Shown here: one piece after another, positions 1 to 11,345 of the stretch
Numbering within the stretch: position 1 is the stretch's first letter
Layout of the letters: each line of letters opens with the position of its first letter
Assembly: GCA_963662175.1 (NCBI GenBank)
Contig: OY759223.1
Coordinates: 25,335,460 to 25,399,459 of the forward strand
Direction of reading: 5' to 3'
DNA from: Aradus depressus
Lineage: Eukaryota > Arthropoda > Insecta > Hemiptera > Aradidae
Length of the DNA stretch: 64,000 bases
Notes under the pieces: generated by a model
The model's database searches: none
What the model was told of the DNA's origin: nothing
What the model saw: the letters and a program-made list of their open reading frames with translations, nothing else
Program-made: the position numbers and the translations under genes

Positions 1-232
1 GTCTCGTGTCGTCTCATGTCTCGCGTCGTCTCATGTCTCACGTCGTCTCATGTCTCACATTGTTCCGTGACGTCTCTTGTATCACGTTGCCTCATGTCTG
101 GTGTCATCTTAGGCTTCACCTTGTCCTATGTTTCACGTTGTCTCATGTCTCACGTTGTCCAATGTCTCATGTTGTCTCGTCTCGCGTTGTCTCATATGTC
201 ATGGTGTCTCATGTCTCACGTTGTCTCTCTGT
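1..232. repeat. Degenerate short tandem repeat
   Basis: Imperfect reiterations of a short GTCTCATGTCTCACGTT-like motif fill the first 230 bases and run off the left edge. Reading frames through it encode only low-complexity SHV/SRC-type strings, so it is treated as noncoding microsatellite-like DNA. Confidence 0.85.
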
Positions 233-1231
233 TTGAGAAAATAGTTTCTTGGGAGCATTATAAAATCTACTCATCCCCTGGATGGTATCAGATTCCCCCC
301 GAACCAGTGTCCATGAGTGTCTTTGACTGTGCCCATGCCTATTGTCACTCCAGCCTGCTCTGGTGTTGTGTTTCCAGAGGTCTGACACGGTCCAGCTGAC
401 CAACAAGGGACAATGGTATCATTTCCAACTGGATGCCTTGTTAGGTCTACTTTCCACCGCCCAAATCTAACATACAACAGCTATTTGCATATGTTTGCTC
501 TTCATGTTAAAATATGATGGAAGGTGGGCGTATATGTTAAATATACCTTAACTAGCAGGCTGCCAGGCGTTACTCAGTATACTAAACAATAAAAAATAAA
601 TCTCTGAAGGAAATATGTGTTTCAAAATTATGTTAAATTGTATAAATGTTATTTTATTTATAGGTATTTTTTAAGAAAAATTAAGAAACAATAAAATATA
701 TGTGATGTGACCATTAGAGGACGAAGAAAGCCACTCTCAGAATTACGATGTACAATGAAACAAAAAAAATACCGCTAAAGCTAACTAATATGGTAATGCC
801 AATATGAAAATATTTTAGAAGGTGGGGGGGAAAGAGTGATCTGTAAGCGTGTTGGTATAAGAAAGTCCTATAATGTCAACATCACATATATTTTTTATTT
901 TTGAACAATTAGAAAAATATGTTCGAATAGAGAATTTCCTCTAACATAAAGCATTTTGAGTAGATATTTTTTTCTATCATTTTCAAGAAGTGGGAAAGGC
1001 CATTAATGGAATTAATTCTATTATGCCAACCCTTATAATTTTGTTTATATAGATTTCTTTGAACTGTAGTCATTAAAAATAAAATTATTGCACTACAAAG
1101 GTCCCATTATTTTTTTTTCGTTTCTGTAATGGTTTAAGGATAAATAGCAAAAAACCTTAAGAAAAACCCGGGGATTGTCGTTTATTTCACGTACCAAAGC
1201 TGCTAAACCGTTGGATTTCATGGTAATCGAA
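233..1231. other. Unassigned AT-rich intergenic DNA
   Basis: No coding region or recognisable mobile element was found. The first 250 bases are less AT-rich than the rest but carry no protein motif that I recognise. Confidence 0.5.
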
Positions 1232-1980
1232 GTATAGGGAAAGTCATGTAATCGGCCAAAAATTCGATGCATTTCATGGTAATTTCATGTTTTCCGACCT
1301 TCAGATTCCAAAAATAAAAAAAAAAACGTCGTCGGTGAATCACCGGCAATGTACTTCCCCAGAACTAACTTTTCGCCCCCCCTCCAAAACCTGTCGACCC
1401 TTTGCGCTAATTTTCTATAACTTAGGTCCCTAAATTCTCATATTAAATTGTGTGTCGATAAATTCATTACATCTGCAGTTATTGGAGATTTTGAGTTAAG
1501 CCCCCCTCTTATACCCCTTTTTCTTTCCGATTCCGCTGAAAATTAATAAGTGTCGTCCTTATGGGTTTCTTAATCCACATATGAAATTTCGTGTCGATAC
1601 ATTCATTCTATCGGGAGTTATCGTATTCACAGACAAACAAATTGACATATATATTTTTGTTGGTTGTTTCCGGCATTTCTTCCAGAGGTGTCTTCTTAAT
1701 TTTTTTTTTTTGGACAATATTTCGGGATACTTGCACGTCCCTTCTTCCAGGTATAGGTTCATAGTGACCGGAAGAAGGGACGTGCAAGTGTCCCGAAATA
1801 TTGTCCAAAAAAAAAATTAAGAAGACACTTCTGGAAGAAATGCCGGAAACAACCAGCAGTAGAACATCCCAGAGAAGTTTAAGAAACACATGTACATATA
1901 TTTTTTTATTTGGGAATTTGGAGTTCGGAAAACATGAATATATGTTGAAAACTGGGCGATTACATAACTTCCCCTATACG
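1232..1980 (+). mobile_element. Family B TIR element with internal tandem units
   Basis: The ends are near-inverted copies: GTATAGGGAAAGTCATGTAA on the left, and on the right the complement of GTATAGGGGAAGTTATGTAA. Inside are a motif reading 'accggcaatgtacttcccc' and units that share 'tcgatacattcatt' and 'gaaaattaataagtgtcg'. The same set of motifs recurs about a dozen times in the window. No protein is encoded. The structure is that of a nonautonomous terminal-inverted-repeat element; the superfamily is not determined. Confidence 0.65.
1660..1860. repeat. Hairpin repeat inside family B, degenerate hammerhead-like
   Basis: The two arms are almost perfect inverted copies of each other around a short spacer near 1752-1772. 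Each arm retains a GGGAC/GUCCC stem followed by GAAA and AUAU, as in a hammerhead stem II, GAAA and stem III. The conserved CUGANGA box reads GGAAGA in both arms, so this copy should be catalytically inactive. Confidence 0.7.
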
Positions 1981-2299
1981 AATGTCCTATGCAGGAGCGT
2001 AGCTACCGGCGTAGCAGTTGTAGTAATGATACAGGGCCCCCGAGCTAGAGAGGCCCCAATATGCGTAAGGAAAAAATTATATAATTTTATTCATAATCAT
2101 ATTGATAAAAGTCAAGCCTAAATTTCTGAATAAAAACTTATTAAAAATTATCTTACAACTTCTATGGGACAAGAACGGTTATCGGACTTATCAATACTGT
2201 CCATAGAAAAAGAAGAACTAATGATTAATAGAGTCGACAGTATCTTTTCAATGTAGAAGGAATTCGAGGTTCTGTGGTGTAAAAGAAAATTCAAAATTT

Positions 2300-2340
2300 G
2301 GCCAACGTTTCGAAAACTATTTATTTTCTTCTTCAGGGCC
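2300..2340 (-). ncRNA. Hammerhead ribozyme motif, family E, intact core
   Basis: Read on the - strand, all hammerhead parts are present in order. These are a GGCC stem I strand, CUGAAGA, one extra A, a perfect 5-bp stem II (GAAAA/UUUUC), GAA, a 2-bp palindromic stem III (ACGU), U at the cleavage position and the second GGCC stem I strand. The short stem III is the form described in Penelope-like elements, which may act as a dimer. Cleavage itself is an inference. Confidence 0.75.
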
Positions 2341-2423
2341 TTATAATGAGTTGAGGGGATGTGTGTGGTGAAAGTGTTGTGAGTTACACACTAACTTACA
2401 CACATCCACTCAAGTCATTATAA

Positions 2424-2464
2424 GGCCCTGAAGAAGAATATAAATAGTTTTCGAAACGTTAGCC
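2424..2464 (+). ncRNA. Hammerhead ribozyme motif, family E, decayed copy
   Basis: This is the other arm of the hairpin. CUGAAGA and GAAA are retained, but stem II has lost one or more pairs and the first stem I pair is a mismatch (A against C). It is probably weaker than its partner at 2300-2340 or inactive. Confidence 0.55.
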
Positions 2465-2522
2465 AAATTTTGAATTTTCTTTTACACGACAGAACCTTGA
2501 ATTCCCTCTACTTTGAAAACTA

Positions 2523-3838
2523 ATATCTTCAGCTATGGTTTATATAAATCTACTGTTTTGTTATTTTCAAATATATTTTGTGTATGCAAATGTTTTGTTT
2601 ATTTTCTGAAAATGGCTCCTAAGAGATTTGGATACAGGGCTAGCTACGCCACGTCCTATGTATAAAAAAGGCGCAGCAACCAAAAAATTTAACTTTGACG
2701 AAAATCTCCTTAAATATTTACTTAGTTTTCATGGGTTATTGAAAATATTTTCAAAATTGAAGTTTTTTTCAAAATGGTGCGTTTTCATGACTGTTTTGAA
2801 AAAAATTTTCAACACATTTTCAAAATGATAGCTGTCACCAAAAAAAAACCTTCCTCGAGGTTTACAAATAAATCATTGTCATGTCGATATATCGATATTA
2901 TATAGTTATTTTATTTTTGTCGATACTGAAAACTATTTAAATTGGAAAGGTTACAAATACAAAAGGTTGTTTTTTTGTGGAACAGTTTTATTAGTAAACT
3001 CCTGTTCAGCCATGTCCTTATGAACCAACTCAAAAATTTCAGATGTCCTAAACTTTTTCCCATCTGACAAGTTCATAATGTTTCTCTCACTCACAGCATT
3101 TATTAATGCTCTTGTTTCGTCGCTAGAACACAAATTTATTTCAGACATTTTACTTAAAAAACAAAAAAAATTATATAAACTATAAAGCAGAACAAAAAAC
3201 TAAATCACAAATTTAACTTCTTATACAACTTCACCACGCTTTCAACTCAAAACCAAAACATAACCTTCAAAAAACTGTAAAAAATTTTTTTATGAATTTG
3301 GTATTCGGTACATATCGATGTTTTAATAGTAATCGATATTTAACACAACTTTTTACTCTGGTAGTGAGTTTTAGAACTGCCCTTATCAGTACTGCGCAGC
3401 CACATTTTGAATATTGAATTTCTTAGCGTTTTCATGAACATTCGAAATCTCAAAATTGGATCATACCTCAGAAAAAACCTTATCGATCTTGAACTCAAAA
3501 TGTTTTGAAACAAGTGTTTTCATGACTTTTAAAAACATTTTTGATTTTCAAAACATTTTACGAAAACGTAGCAATTGAAAACTCAAAATTTATTTGAATA
3601 GAAAATGTGCTATTAGTTTTGTAGTACACAGGTTTTTGAACCTAAAACTGGATGGAAACTGGTTTCCCTAAATTGTACACAAATCTTGGGGATCTCTTGG
3701 CAGCCCTTACCCAAGGGCCAAGGGTCTCGCTGCCAAATCTCTCCTCAGCCTCCTGTCAACAGACCTTAATCTAGCAAGTAACTCAAACCAGATTCTCTCT
3801 CCTATCTGCCCAGTGGTCTGCTCTGAGACATTTCTTGT

Positions 3839-3845
<7 letters not shown>
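2523..3845. other. Unassigned AT-rich DNA with a Myb/SANT-like fragment
   Basis: The stretch holds phased runs of TTTTCAAAA around 2720-2830 and 3400-3600. A short - strand reading frame is annotated separately. No other gene or complete element was recognised. Confidence 0.45.
2951..3148 (-). pseudogene. Myb/SANT-like DNA-binding domain fragment, probably transposon-derived
   Basis: The 65-residue frame begins MSEINLCSSDETRALINAVS and continues to RTSEIFELVHKDMAEQEF. This resembles the first helices of Myb/SANT-like domains found in PIF/Harbinger accessory proteins and related insect genes: an 'ETRALI' helix, then a helix ending before a 'QCKNRW'-type motif that is missing here. The frame diverges after NKTV. 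It is best read as a truncated remnant. The family assignment rests on a weak pattern match. Confidence 0.35.
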
Positions 3846-3903
<58 letters not shown>

Positions 3904-3923
3904 TTTATATATATATTATATAT
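3846..3923. repeat. (TA)n microsatellite
   Basis: A run of alternating T and A with one short interruption. The IYIYIY translations across it are artefacts. Confidence 0.95.
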
Positions 3924-4185
3924 ACATACTGTATACTTGGGAGCATACGCCCCCCGGTGTGAAAAGTAGAGGCGGGAATCCTCACTTTTCACTAACGATA
4001 ATTTAATGAGTCTCCTTATCTCGCCTCTTTATGGGGATTGTCGTAGTCACGGAAACTCCGAGAAAGTTTTAACTAAAGTTCTATCTCGTTTTACATCCCT
4101 ACTATACGGTCAGAAATTTAAATTTTATTATTTTTCACTGCAATTTTATGTTTTTTGACTCTTGATGAAAAGAAAATATACATTA

Positions 4186-4758
4186 GAGCATCGATTATCC
4201 GAATACCGAATAACCGAAAGCGTTCCAGTCTGCAAATTAAATTTTGCGCGCCATGTAGTTTCGCTAGTGCTGTGGCAACAGCGCTTTCTCCCTCCCTGCC
4301 AACCGGCTAACTCGCGTCGCAATGGCGCCTAAACGTAAACGCGCCAATTTATATCGGCTCATTGAAGAATCTTGAGGATTTGAAGAATGCGACCAGGAAA
4401 GCATTCAAGACTGTCATCGATGACCAAGACCCTTTGCGATGATGAACGTGTTGAAAAAGGACCATGCAGTGGGGAAGCTTTTCACTGCCTTGAGACGGCT
4501 ATGAAATGGTTAGAAGAAGAAGAAGAATGTGATGCTGTCCAATTGCTGTCTTTAAAACGTGTGCGAGATTTAGCGGCAGAAAAACGAGTCTCAGCTCTCA
4601 TGTACTACTTTATGTATGTTATGTATTTGTAAGACGTGGAGATACCAAATATATTCAGTTTTGTGTTTAATATTGTTCCTATGATACTGGAACAATTTTT
4701 TTCGTAAATGATCGGCCCCAGTCTCCAATTGTTTTGGATAATCGATTAATCGATACTC
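4186..4758 (+). mobile_element. pogo/Tigger-like deletion derivative with TA target duplication
   Basis: The ends start GAGCATCGATTATCC and finish in the complement of GAGTATCGATTA, flanked by TA at 4184-4185 and 4759-4760. Inside, an ATG at 4322 opens MAPKRKR, typical of the N terminus of pogo/jerky transposases, and stops after 17 codons. A later frame (4387-4632) carries ALETAMKWL-type residues followed by CDAVQLLSLKRVRDLAAEKR, the C-terminal tail of Tigger/jerky proteins. The DDE catalytic core between them is missing, so the element is nonautonomous. Confidence 0.7.

Positions 4759-4761
<3 letters not shown>

Positions 4762-4803
<42 letters not shown>
4762..4803. repeat. (TA)n microsatellite
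   Basis: Alternating TA directly beside the TA target site of the pogo-like element. Confidence 0.95.
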
Positions 4804-4806
<3 letters not shown>

Positions 4807-5545
4807 GCGTGAACACCGGCTATGTACTTTCCCATCACTAACTAAACAATTACATTTTCGATATATACTTATATTTTATTAGTATTATATATAAAATAAT
4901 AGTTCAGCGCCGATTATTCGAGCTGGATTAACCGGGGTTATCCTTTTTAATTTTCGGAAAAAAATTGTATTTATAATTTTACTTGGTGGAAAATGGAATT
5001 TTTATCGATTATTTGGACGGAAATCAAGAATTAATTAATTAAGTTTTCGCTCTCCCTCCAAAGACAATCGATCATTTGGGCTAAAACTCAATATTTGACT
5101 TACATAGTGGCTTCTGAATCTTCGTTCTAAATGTTATATCGATATATTCATTACATCGGCAGTTATTAGGGTTTTTGTGTTGGGCCCTCTCTGATCTCCC
5201 CTTCTCCTTCTGCTGATCCCACTAAAAATCAATAGGTGTCCCTTAAAGGACTTTGAATTTACAAATTAAATTTCGTGTCAATACATTTATTACTACAGCA
5301 ATTATTAGAGTTTTTGTGTTAAGCCTGCCCTTAATTCTCCCTTCTCTTTACCCGATTTGGCTAAAAATCCATAGGTGTCACCCTCAGAGAGTTATCGATA
5401 CACAGATGTCATGTCGATATATTCATTCTATCGGGAGTAATTTTTTCTTAAAGTCACACAGAGACGAACTCTATAACTGGTGAAAGTAAAATTTTCTGTC
5501 TTCGAACAGGATAATGGAACGAATGTATCAACACAAAATGTTATG
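4804..5545 (+). repeat. Family B fragment with tandem internal units
   Basis: It repeats the family B phrases 'accggctatgtactttccc', 'tcgatatattcattacatcg' and 'aaaaatcaataggtgtc' several times at a spacing of about 120-160 bases. No protein coding is supported. Confidence 0.6.
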
Positions 5546-5792
5546 TATGTATCCAGAATCACGTAAGGATGCATTTAATAATTTTCAGCCAAATTTTCCA
5601 AAGGTTAGGAAGAGCTCAAGTCAAAAACTCCAATAGCTGCCGATCTAATGAATATATTGACACAAAATATAATATGAGAAATCGAAAGTGTAAATCTATT
5701 ATTTACGAAAACAGCCGATATATGTTAGAGGGAGAGTGGAAACTTAATTGATTAGCTGCTAGGGAAGATATACATCAATCTCGGATTTAATA

Positions 5793-6107
5793 CTTAATAA
5801 TAATATAATACTAATTAATACTCAGTACAATACTAATTAATACTTGATATAATACTAATTAATACTTAATATAATACTTATATAATACTAATTAATACTT
5901 AATATAGTTCTAATTATTACATATTATAATTAATACTTAATATAATACTAATTAATATTTAATATAATACTACTTAATACTTATTATAATACTAATTAAT
6001 ACTTAATATAATACTAATTAATACTTAATATAATACTAATTAATACTTAATATAATACTAATTAATACTTAATATAATACTAATTAATACTTAATATAAA
6101 ACTTCCT
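5793..6107. repeat. 22-bp AT-only minisatellite
   Basis: About a dozen copies of AATACTAATTAATACTTAAT-like units lie head to tail; the last ones (about 5990-6100) are nearly identical. The unit contains the palindrome ATTAAT and has almost no G or C. Confidence 0.9.
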
Positions 6108-6529
6108 TATACTGAAGGTATAAGAAAAAGTTGTCTTATTTTTAATCTGAAGGACAGAAGGGTAGCACAAAAATATAGGTACCAAAAAAGAATTATTACA
6201 TTATTCATTGATTTCACCCTCATCTTTTTTTTATGGCTTAAGATTTTTATGTATAAATTTTGTGATTTTCTGAAATCCTGACCCTTGAGAGATCAAGGAA
6301 AGGGTTTATCCAGAGTCATTTTTAACTTTTTATGTATCCCATGAATAATAGAAACCATACATTTATATGGAAAAATGAACTTGAGACGTCCAAAGAGCAT
6401 ATCATGGCATAAAACTTTGGATTCGTAAACTTGTTTTCCAGGCATTGCATTCATAAAATGTGAAGCACTTATCTTTGTTACAAATTTGCAAAGCGTCCCC
6501 AAACAATTTTTTTTTTTTTCACTTCCCCA

Positions 6530-7140
6530 GCCATCAGAAGTATAGGGGAAGTCATGTAGTTCAGAAATTCAATATTACGATTTTGGCTGTTACTAGGGTT
6601 TTTGTGTCCAGCCCTCTCCTCTGATCCCCCCTTTCCTTTTGACCGATCTCGTGGAAAATTAATAGGTGTCGTCCTTATGGAGTTTTGAATTTAAATATAA
6701 AATTTCATGTCGATACATATACTATATCGGCTGTTATTAGGGTTTTTGTGTCCAGCCCCTTCCTCTGATCCACCTTTTCCCTTTGACCGATCTCCTGGAA
6801 AATTAATAGATGTCGTCCTTATGGAGTTTTGAATTTAAATATAAAATTTCATGTCGATACATACATTACATTGTCAGTTATTAGAGTTTTTGAGTTGAAA
6901 CTTCCTCTGATTCCCCCCTTCCCTTGAACCACAATAGGAGTTAAAACCACAATTACTAACTACATTCGTTACATAGGCAATAATTAGGGTTTTTTTGAGT
7001 TGAAACCTTCCTTACCCTTCTGCCCTAACGCCGTTTCGGACATATAGATACAGCCTTAAGGGTTGGAATTTCATGTTGATATATTTACTCTATCAGAAGT
7101 TATCTGGTTCGTAGATCCACAGAGGACATATACATTTTGA
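6530..7140 (+). repeat. Family B copy
   Basis: It begins with the family B end sequence AGTATAGGGGAAGTCATGTA near 6538. It then contains two closely matching internal units of about 160 bases ('ttagggtttttgtgtccagc' in each) and ends with the 'ttcgtagatccacag' segment. Confidence 0.65.
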
Positions 7141-8040
7141 AATTTAGTTAAACCAAAAATTATTGATGTTAGAAACTTGAAAGAAATATGATTTAGTTAG
7201 CTGTGTGAAAAATTATAAAAATATTGGGTGCCATTTTGATTTAAATATGACGGGAGAGGGGGAGGGGATGATATGAACTATGATCCACACGTCAGCATCA
7301 TATCATCTGTTCTGTACGTAAGATTATCAATGAACGTTAAAGAAAAACTTCATAAAAACTCTTTAAGGACGCAAGAAAGTCAAGAAAATGGAAAACGAAT
7401 CAATCACGCCTTGCTAAAATCAGTAGCGAATCCATTTTCTTATTTTTTTTTTAAATAAAATATTCGTCGGTAAATCACCTGCGATGTACTTCCCCAGCGC
7501 TATTCCTCTGAAACTGATTTATTGATTTTCAATACTTCCTCATGCAAAAATCGATCTTAATTTAATAAAAAACCTGGTCCATTCTATGTCAAGACATCTC
7601 CAAGCATTGATGCTAAAGGACTGTTTACTATATAGTAATTTTTTTTTTAAAAAGTGTTAATTGCAAAAACTTAGTTGTGCAAATCTTTTTTTCCAAGGAA
7701 TTTTTCAATGTATTTTTTATTGTTATAAAGAAGATCGAAGTTTTCGCCCGGATTAAAATATTTAAAAAATTGAGTGTGTGCAAATCCTTTTTGTCACCAC
7801 TGTACTTTAATTTTTCAATTTCATTTTTTGTTTTACTAATTTCCCAAGAGAAATTAGTTGTATTATTAATAATAATTTTCTTTCCTCAAAGATATCAGGA
7901 AATGTACATAAAAACCATATAATGCTAATATTTGGATCAGTATAACAAGTAGGAGGGGGGAGCAAATAATAATTTTCTTTCCTTAAATTTACAAGAAAAC
8001 TACTAAAAAATCGTGTTATACTAATATTTGAACAATTTAA
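7141..8040. other. Unassigned AT-rich DNA with a family B scrap
   Basis: A short piece of family B ('cgtcggtaaatcacctgcgatgtacttcccc') lies near 7464-7497. Two diverged copies of a segment containing 'aataataattttctttcct' lie at about 7866 and 7965. No gene was recognised. Confidence 0.45.
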
Positions 8041-8395
8041 CAATTAAATTGTGTTTTGATACTGCCGATATTGCTGAAATTTGACAGGTTATGTCCTCAT
8101 TGGGTTTTGATTTCAAATATTTTCATGTCGATACATTCATTACATCTGCAGTTATTGGAGGTTTTGAATTGAGCCTCCCTCTTATCCCTCTTTTTCCTTC
8201 CGATTCCGCTGAAAATTAATAAGTGTCGTCCTTATGGGCTTTTGAATCCACATATGAAATTTAATGTCGATACATTCATTCTATCAGAAGATATCGTGTT
8301 CACAGACACACAGACACATTTTTTTTTGGAATTTAGAGGTCGGAAAACATGAATATATGTTGAAAAATCTGCATTCAATTTTTCTTCCCTTATAC

Positions 8396-9095
8396 CATAT
8401 GTGGGCAACAACCGGCCCGCGAGACATTTTGAAAAACCCAATTGAAAAAATAAATAATATTACACTACTTACTCACTACTTGCTCCAATAAACTTGCAAA
8501 TGGAGTTGATTGAGATTCAAGAAAACTCACTCCTAAAATCTAAATTTGAAGACGTGCAGTTGTGCGATTTCTACAAAAAATACCTCGAAGAAGACCATTT
8601 TCCGCAGCTTAGAAAATTCGCAAGAAGATTGATTTGTGCGTTTGGCAGTACTTATAAATGCGAACAGTTCTTTTCGATGATGAAAGTTAATAAATCAAAA
8701 CATCGTACAAGGCTCACTGAAGATAATTTGGAAAATTCTTTACGTCTTTGTATCAGTGGAATTAATCCAAACATCAATGGATTAGTTTCCCAAATTCAAG
8801 CTCAAGTGTCTCATTGATTTCGGTGTCGCTACTTAACTTTCGTAGTTTGTAATAATTCCAAATTTCACGATTTAATTATAATATTGTATCTATTTTTTTC
8901 ATTTCATTTTGTTATTTTAATAAATTGTATTATAATAACATTGTCTTATTATTTCATGTCTGATATCTATCGCTAAAATTTATGAACACTACTTTCAAGT
9001 CCGAAGTTATTTTATTTTGAACCATCTACGCGGCCCGCGAACGTATTTGCACACTAAAGTTTGGCCCGCAACATGTCAAAGGTTGCCCATACATG
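8396..9095 (+). mobile_element. hAT transposon, 700-bp internal-deletion derivative
   Basis: The termini are CATATGTGGGCAAC and the complement of CATGTATGGGCAAC. They are flanked by the perfect 8-bp duplication CCTTATAC at 8388-8395 and 9096-9103. Eight-base duplications and CA...TG ends define hAT. The element keeps about 90 bases of left end and the C-terminal part of the transposase. The uninterrupted family B copy near 1975 gives the empty site. Confidence 0.9.
8494..8817 (+). pseudogene. hAT transposase C-terminal dimerisation domain fragment
   Basis: The open frame of about 107 residues matches the hAT C-terminal (dimerisation) region of the GTF2IRD2/ZBED-related group. Visible motifs are ENSLLKSKFEDV, FYKKYL, FPQLRKFA, FGSTYKCEQFFSMMK and RTRLTEDNLENSLRLC. 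The N-terminal zinc finger and the DDE core are absent, removed by the deletion that made this 700-bp derivative. The frame has no stop or frameshift, so a short protein could in principle be made, but no promoter evidence exists. Confidence 0.8.
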
Positions 9096-9392
9096 CCTTA
9101 TACGAAGGTCCTATGCAGGAGCATAGCTACCGCCGTATCAGTTGTAGCAATGATACAGGGCCCCCAAGCTAAAGTAGCCCCAATATGCGTAAGCAAAAAA
9201 TCAAAATCACAATTTTATCCATTAGTCAGTCATATTGGTAAAAGCGAAGCCGTTTCGCCACTATTCAGGCATTATCCAAACTATAACAGCTTAATTTTTT
9301 GTTTTATTAATTTCTCAAAAGACATAAGTTGATGTATTATTAAGAAAACTATTCAAAAATCGTGAATACCAACATTTGCTCAATTTAACAAT

Positions 9393-9467
9393 TTGGGAAC
9401 TCCGGTAGTACAGCGTTATGGTACTTGCCTCTTCTTTTCAATATCGCTGGTTCGAATCCGGAGAAGG
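9393..9467 (+). repeat. tRNA-like SINE head
   Basis: About 72 bases end in a B-box-like GGTTCGAATCC with an A-box-like TAGTACAGCG upstream, as in a tRNA-derived SINE 5' region. It abuts a family B end at 9468. The arms do not fold convincingly as a functional tRNA. Confidence 0.4.
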
Positions 9468-9880
9468 CCATAGGGGAAGTTATGTAATCGGTCAAAAATT
9501 CGATGCTGAGTTTTAAACAAAATTTCATGTTTTCCGACCTCCAGATTCTAAAAAAAAAAAAAAAAATCGCTTTCCCTCCAAAACCAGTCAACCGTTTGCA
9601 CTAATTTTTTATAGCAGTTATTGGAGTTTTTATGTTAAGCCTCCCCCCTAATCCCCCCCCCCCCCTTCCCTTTAGTCGATTTGAGTGAAAATCATTCACA
9701 TAATAAAATTTCATGTCGATACATTCAATCTATCGGAAATAATTGTAATCACAAACATACAGACTAAGAGAATTTTTTTTATATTTGGAATATGGAGGTC
9801 GGAAAACATGAATAAATATTGAAAACTCCGCATTCAACTTTTGAATAGAAATAACATGTCGAATATCAGCGATATCTGCA
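9468..9880 (+). repeat. Family B copy
   Basis: It opens with ATAGGGGAAGTTATGTAATC and contains 'tttcatgttttccgacct', one internal unit with a poly-C tract (9652-9665), and the terminal 'ggtcggaaaacatgaataaa'. Confidence 0.65.
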
Positions 9881-9944
9881 GAAGGGAGAGCCACCTCTCA
9901 AAATCGTAATTGATTAATTCAAATTGGGGAAGTAAATCGCCGGA

Positions 9945-10510
9945 GATTCACACTGTATACGAGAAGTTATGTAATTCGTCAGAAAATCTATGAGGAGTTT
10001 CCAACTGAATTTCAAGTTTTCCCAACTCCAAAAAAATCTCTGTGAATACGATAATTCACGATATAATACATGTATCGATACAAAATTTCATTTGTAAGTT
10101 CAAAACCCTATAAGGATGACACTTATTTATTTTTAGCGGAATAGGCAAAAGGAAAAGGGGGAATCTGAGAGGCTCAACACAAAAACCTCAATAACTGCCG
10201 ATGTAATGAATATATCGACATGAAATTTTATATTTAAAGTCAAAACCACATGAGGACAATATCTGTTAAATTTCAGCGAAATCAGACGAAAGGAAGATCA
10301 GCTTCAGAGGAGGTGGCTCAACTCAAAAATCTTAATAACTGCTGGTGTAATGAATCGACATAAAATTGTGTATGAGCATTTAGGAGCACCTATGTAAGTC
10401 AACTGTTGAATATTTGCGCAAACAGTCGACTGTTATTGAAAAGGAAGCGAAAAATTAATTTATTATTTCGTTCTTGCGAAGTACATTGCCAGGTAGTCAC
10501 CGATAACATT
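9945..10510 (-). repeat. Family B copy, inverted
   Basis: This is the family B motif set in reverse complement: 'aaggatgacacttattt', 'tgtaatgaatatatcgacat' and, near the right end, 'gcgaagtacattgccagg'. Together with 9468-9880 it forms a head-to-head pair. Confidence 0.6.
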
Positions 10511-11080
10511 TTCTTTAAATATATTTTTACTTAATTATAAAATGATTGTTTGCCTTACAATGATGTTCATCTAGAGAGGGTTGTCTAATGAACGAAGATT
10601 TCTATTTTCAAAATTTCATTCAACACAGCTACAGCTATTGTGATAGTTAATGAGCTCAGGCTTTTAATGAGACAATTCTCAAGATTCATTTACCAAGGTC
10701 AGGAAAAATAGTTAATTATGTCATTTCAGGTACTTATCTTTTATTATTCGTGGATTCGACAATTTACGAGCACTGCTCGCTGAACCACGCACTTTCTGCA
10801 ATTAACAATCCAACTAAAAAATGAAATGAAATGAATAAATAAATATTTGAAAATATGAATACAAAAATAGTAATATTTATACAGTAGATAAATAAAGTAT
10901 ATAATAATTACAGTAGATACATTTTTTAATTTAATTAAAATCATAATTTCCTCAGGTCACAACGCGTGAAAATATAGAAAAGAGAAAGAAAACCACATAA
11001 CAATAATACAAAAAAAAGTATATAAATAAATTTAAAAAATAAATAAAATGATAGTAAAAATATTTTAAAGAAAGAATATA
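10511..11080. other. No feature recognised
   Basis: AT-rich sequence with short A-rich runs. No open frame with a recognisable motif and no repeat match elsewhere in the window were seen. Confidence 0.5.
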
Positions 11081-11345
11081 TGTTCGAAACCCGGCCCAGG
11101 CCCTTAGTTTATTTTATCTGGGAGGTAAAATAAACTTAAGCACGCCGTCCTTCGGATGGGAGGTTAAGCGATGGTCCCGAACCTGTACGATGTCAAGTAC
11201 TCGTTAAAGACCCCTACCCTAGATGAAAAAAAATTTAGGGTGGGCAAAATTTAGGACTCCCACAATAGAGTCGGGCTCATGTCCACCAGAGTGACGAAAG
11301 AGCTCTGATCGTAGGTGATATGACCTCGTCGTTAAAAACTTCTAA
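11081..11345 (+). mobile_element. tRNA-derived SINE, 5' truncated
   Basis: It starts inside the B box (TGTTCGAAACCCGGCC) and continues through the SINE body ('gcacgccgtccttcgg', 'gtacgatgtcaagtactcg', 'gacgaaagagctctg') to 'cctcgtcgttaaaa'. The tRNA-like A-box part is missing. Confidence 0.85.

Larger units (their letters stand above)
2245..2522. repeat. Hairpin repeat family E
   Basis: Two inverted arms of roughly 110 bases start at TTTTCAATGTAGAAGGAATT and end at its near-complement, around a short unique centre. Each arm carries a hammerhead ribozyme motif oriented outward from the centre. This arrangement resembles inverted pseudo-LTRs of Penelope-like elements, but no coding sequence lies between the arms. 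Confidence 0.75.
8041..9235 (+). repeat. Family B copy interrupted by a hAT element
   Basis: The left half (to 8395) and right half (from 9096) join to match the 1920-2070 copy of family B, which has no insertion at this point. The right half continues through 'gtcctatgcaggagcatagc' and 'gatacagggccccc', shared with positions 1985-2045. Confidence 0.75.

Noticed and set aside
16..399. Open frame of 127 codons at the left edge
   Set aside because: It translates a degenerate tandem repeat and then unrelated sequence; no motif.
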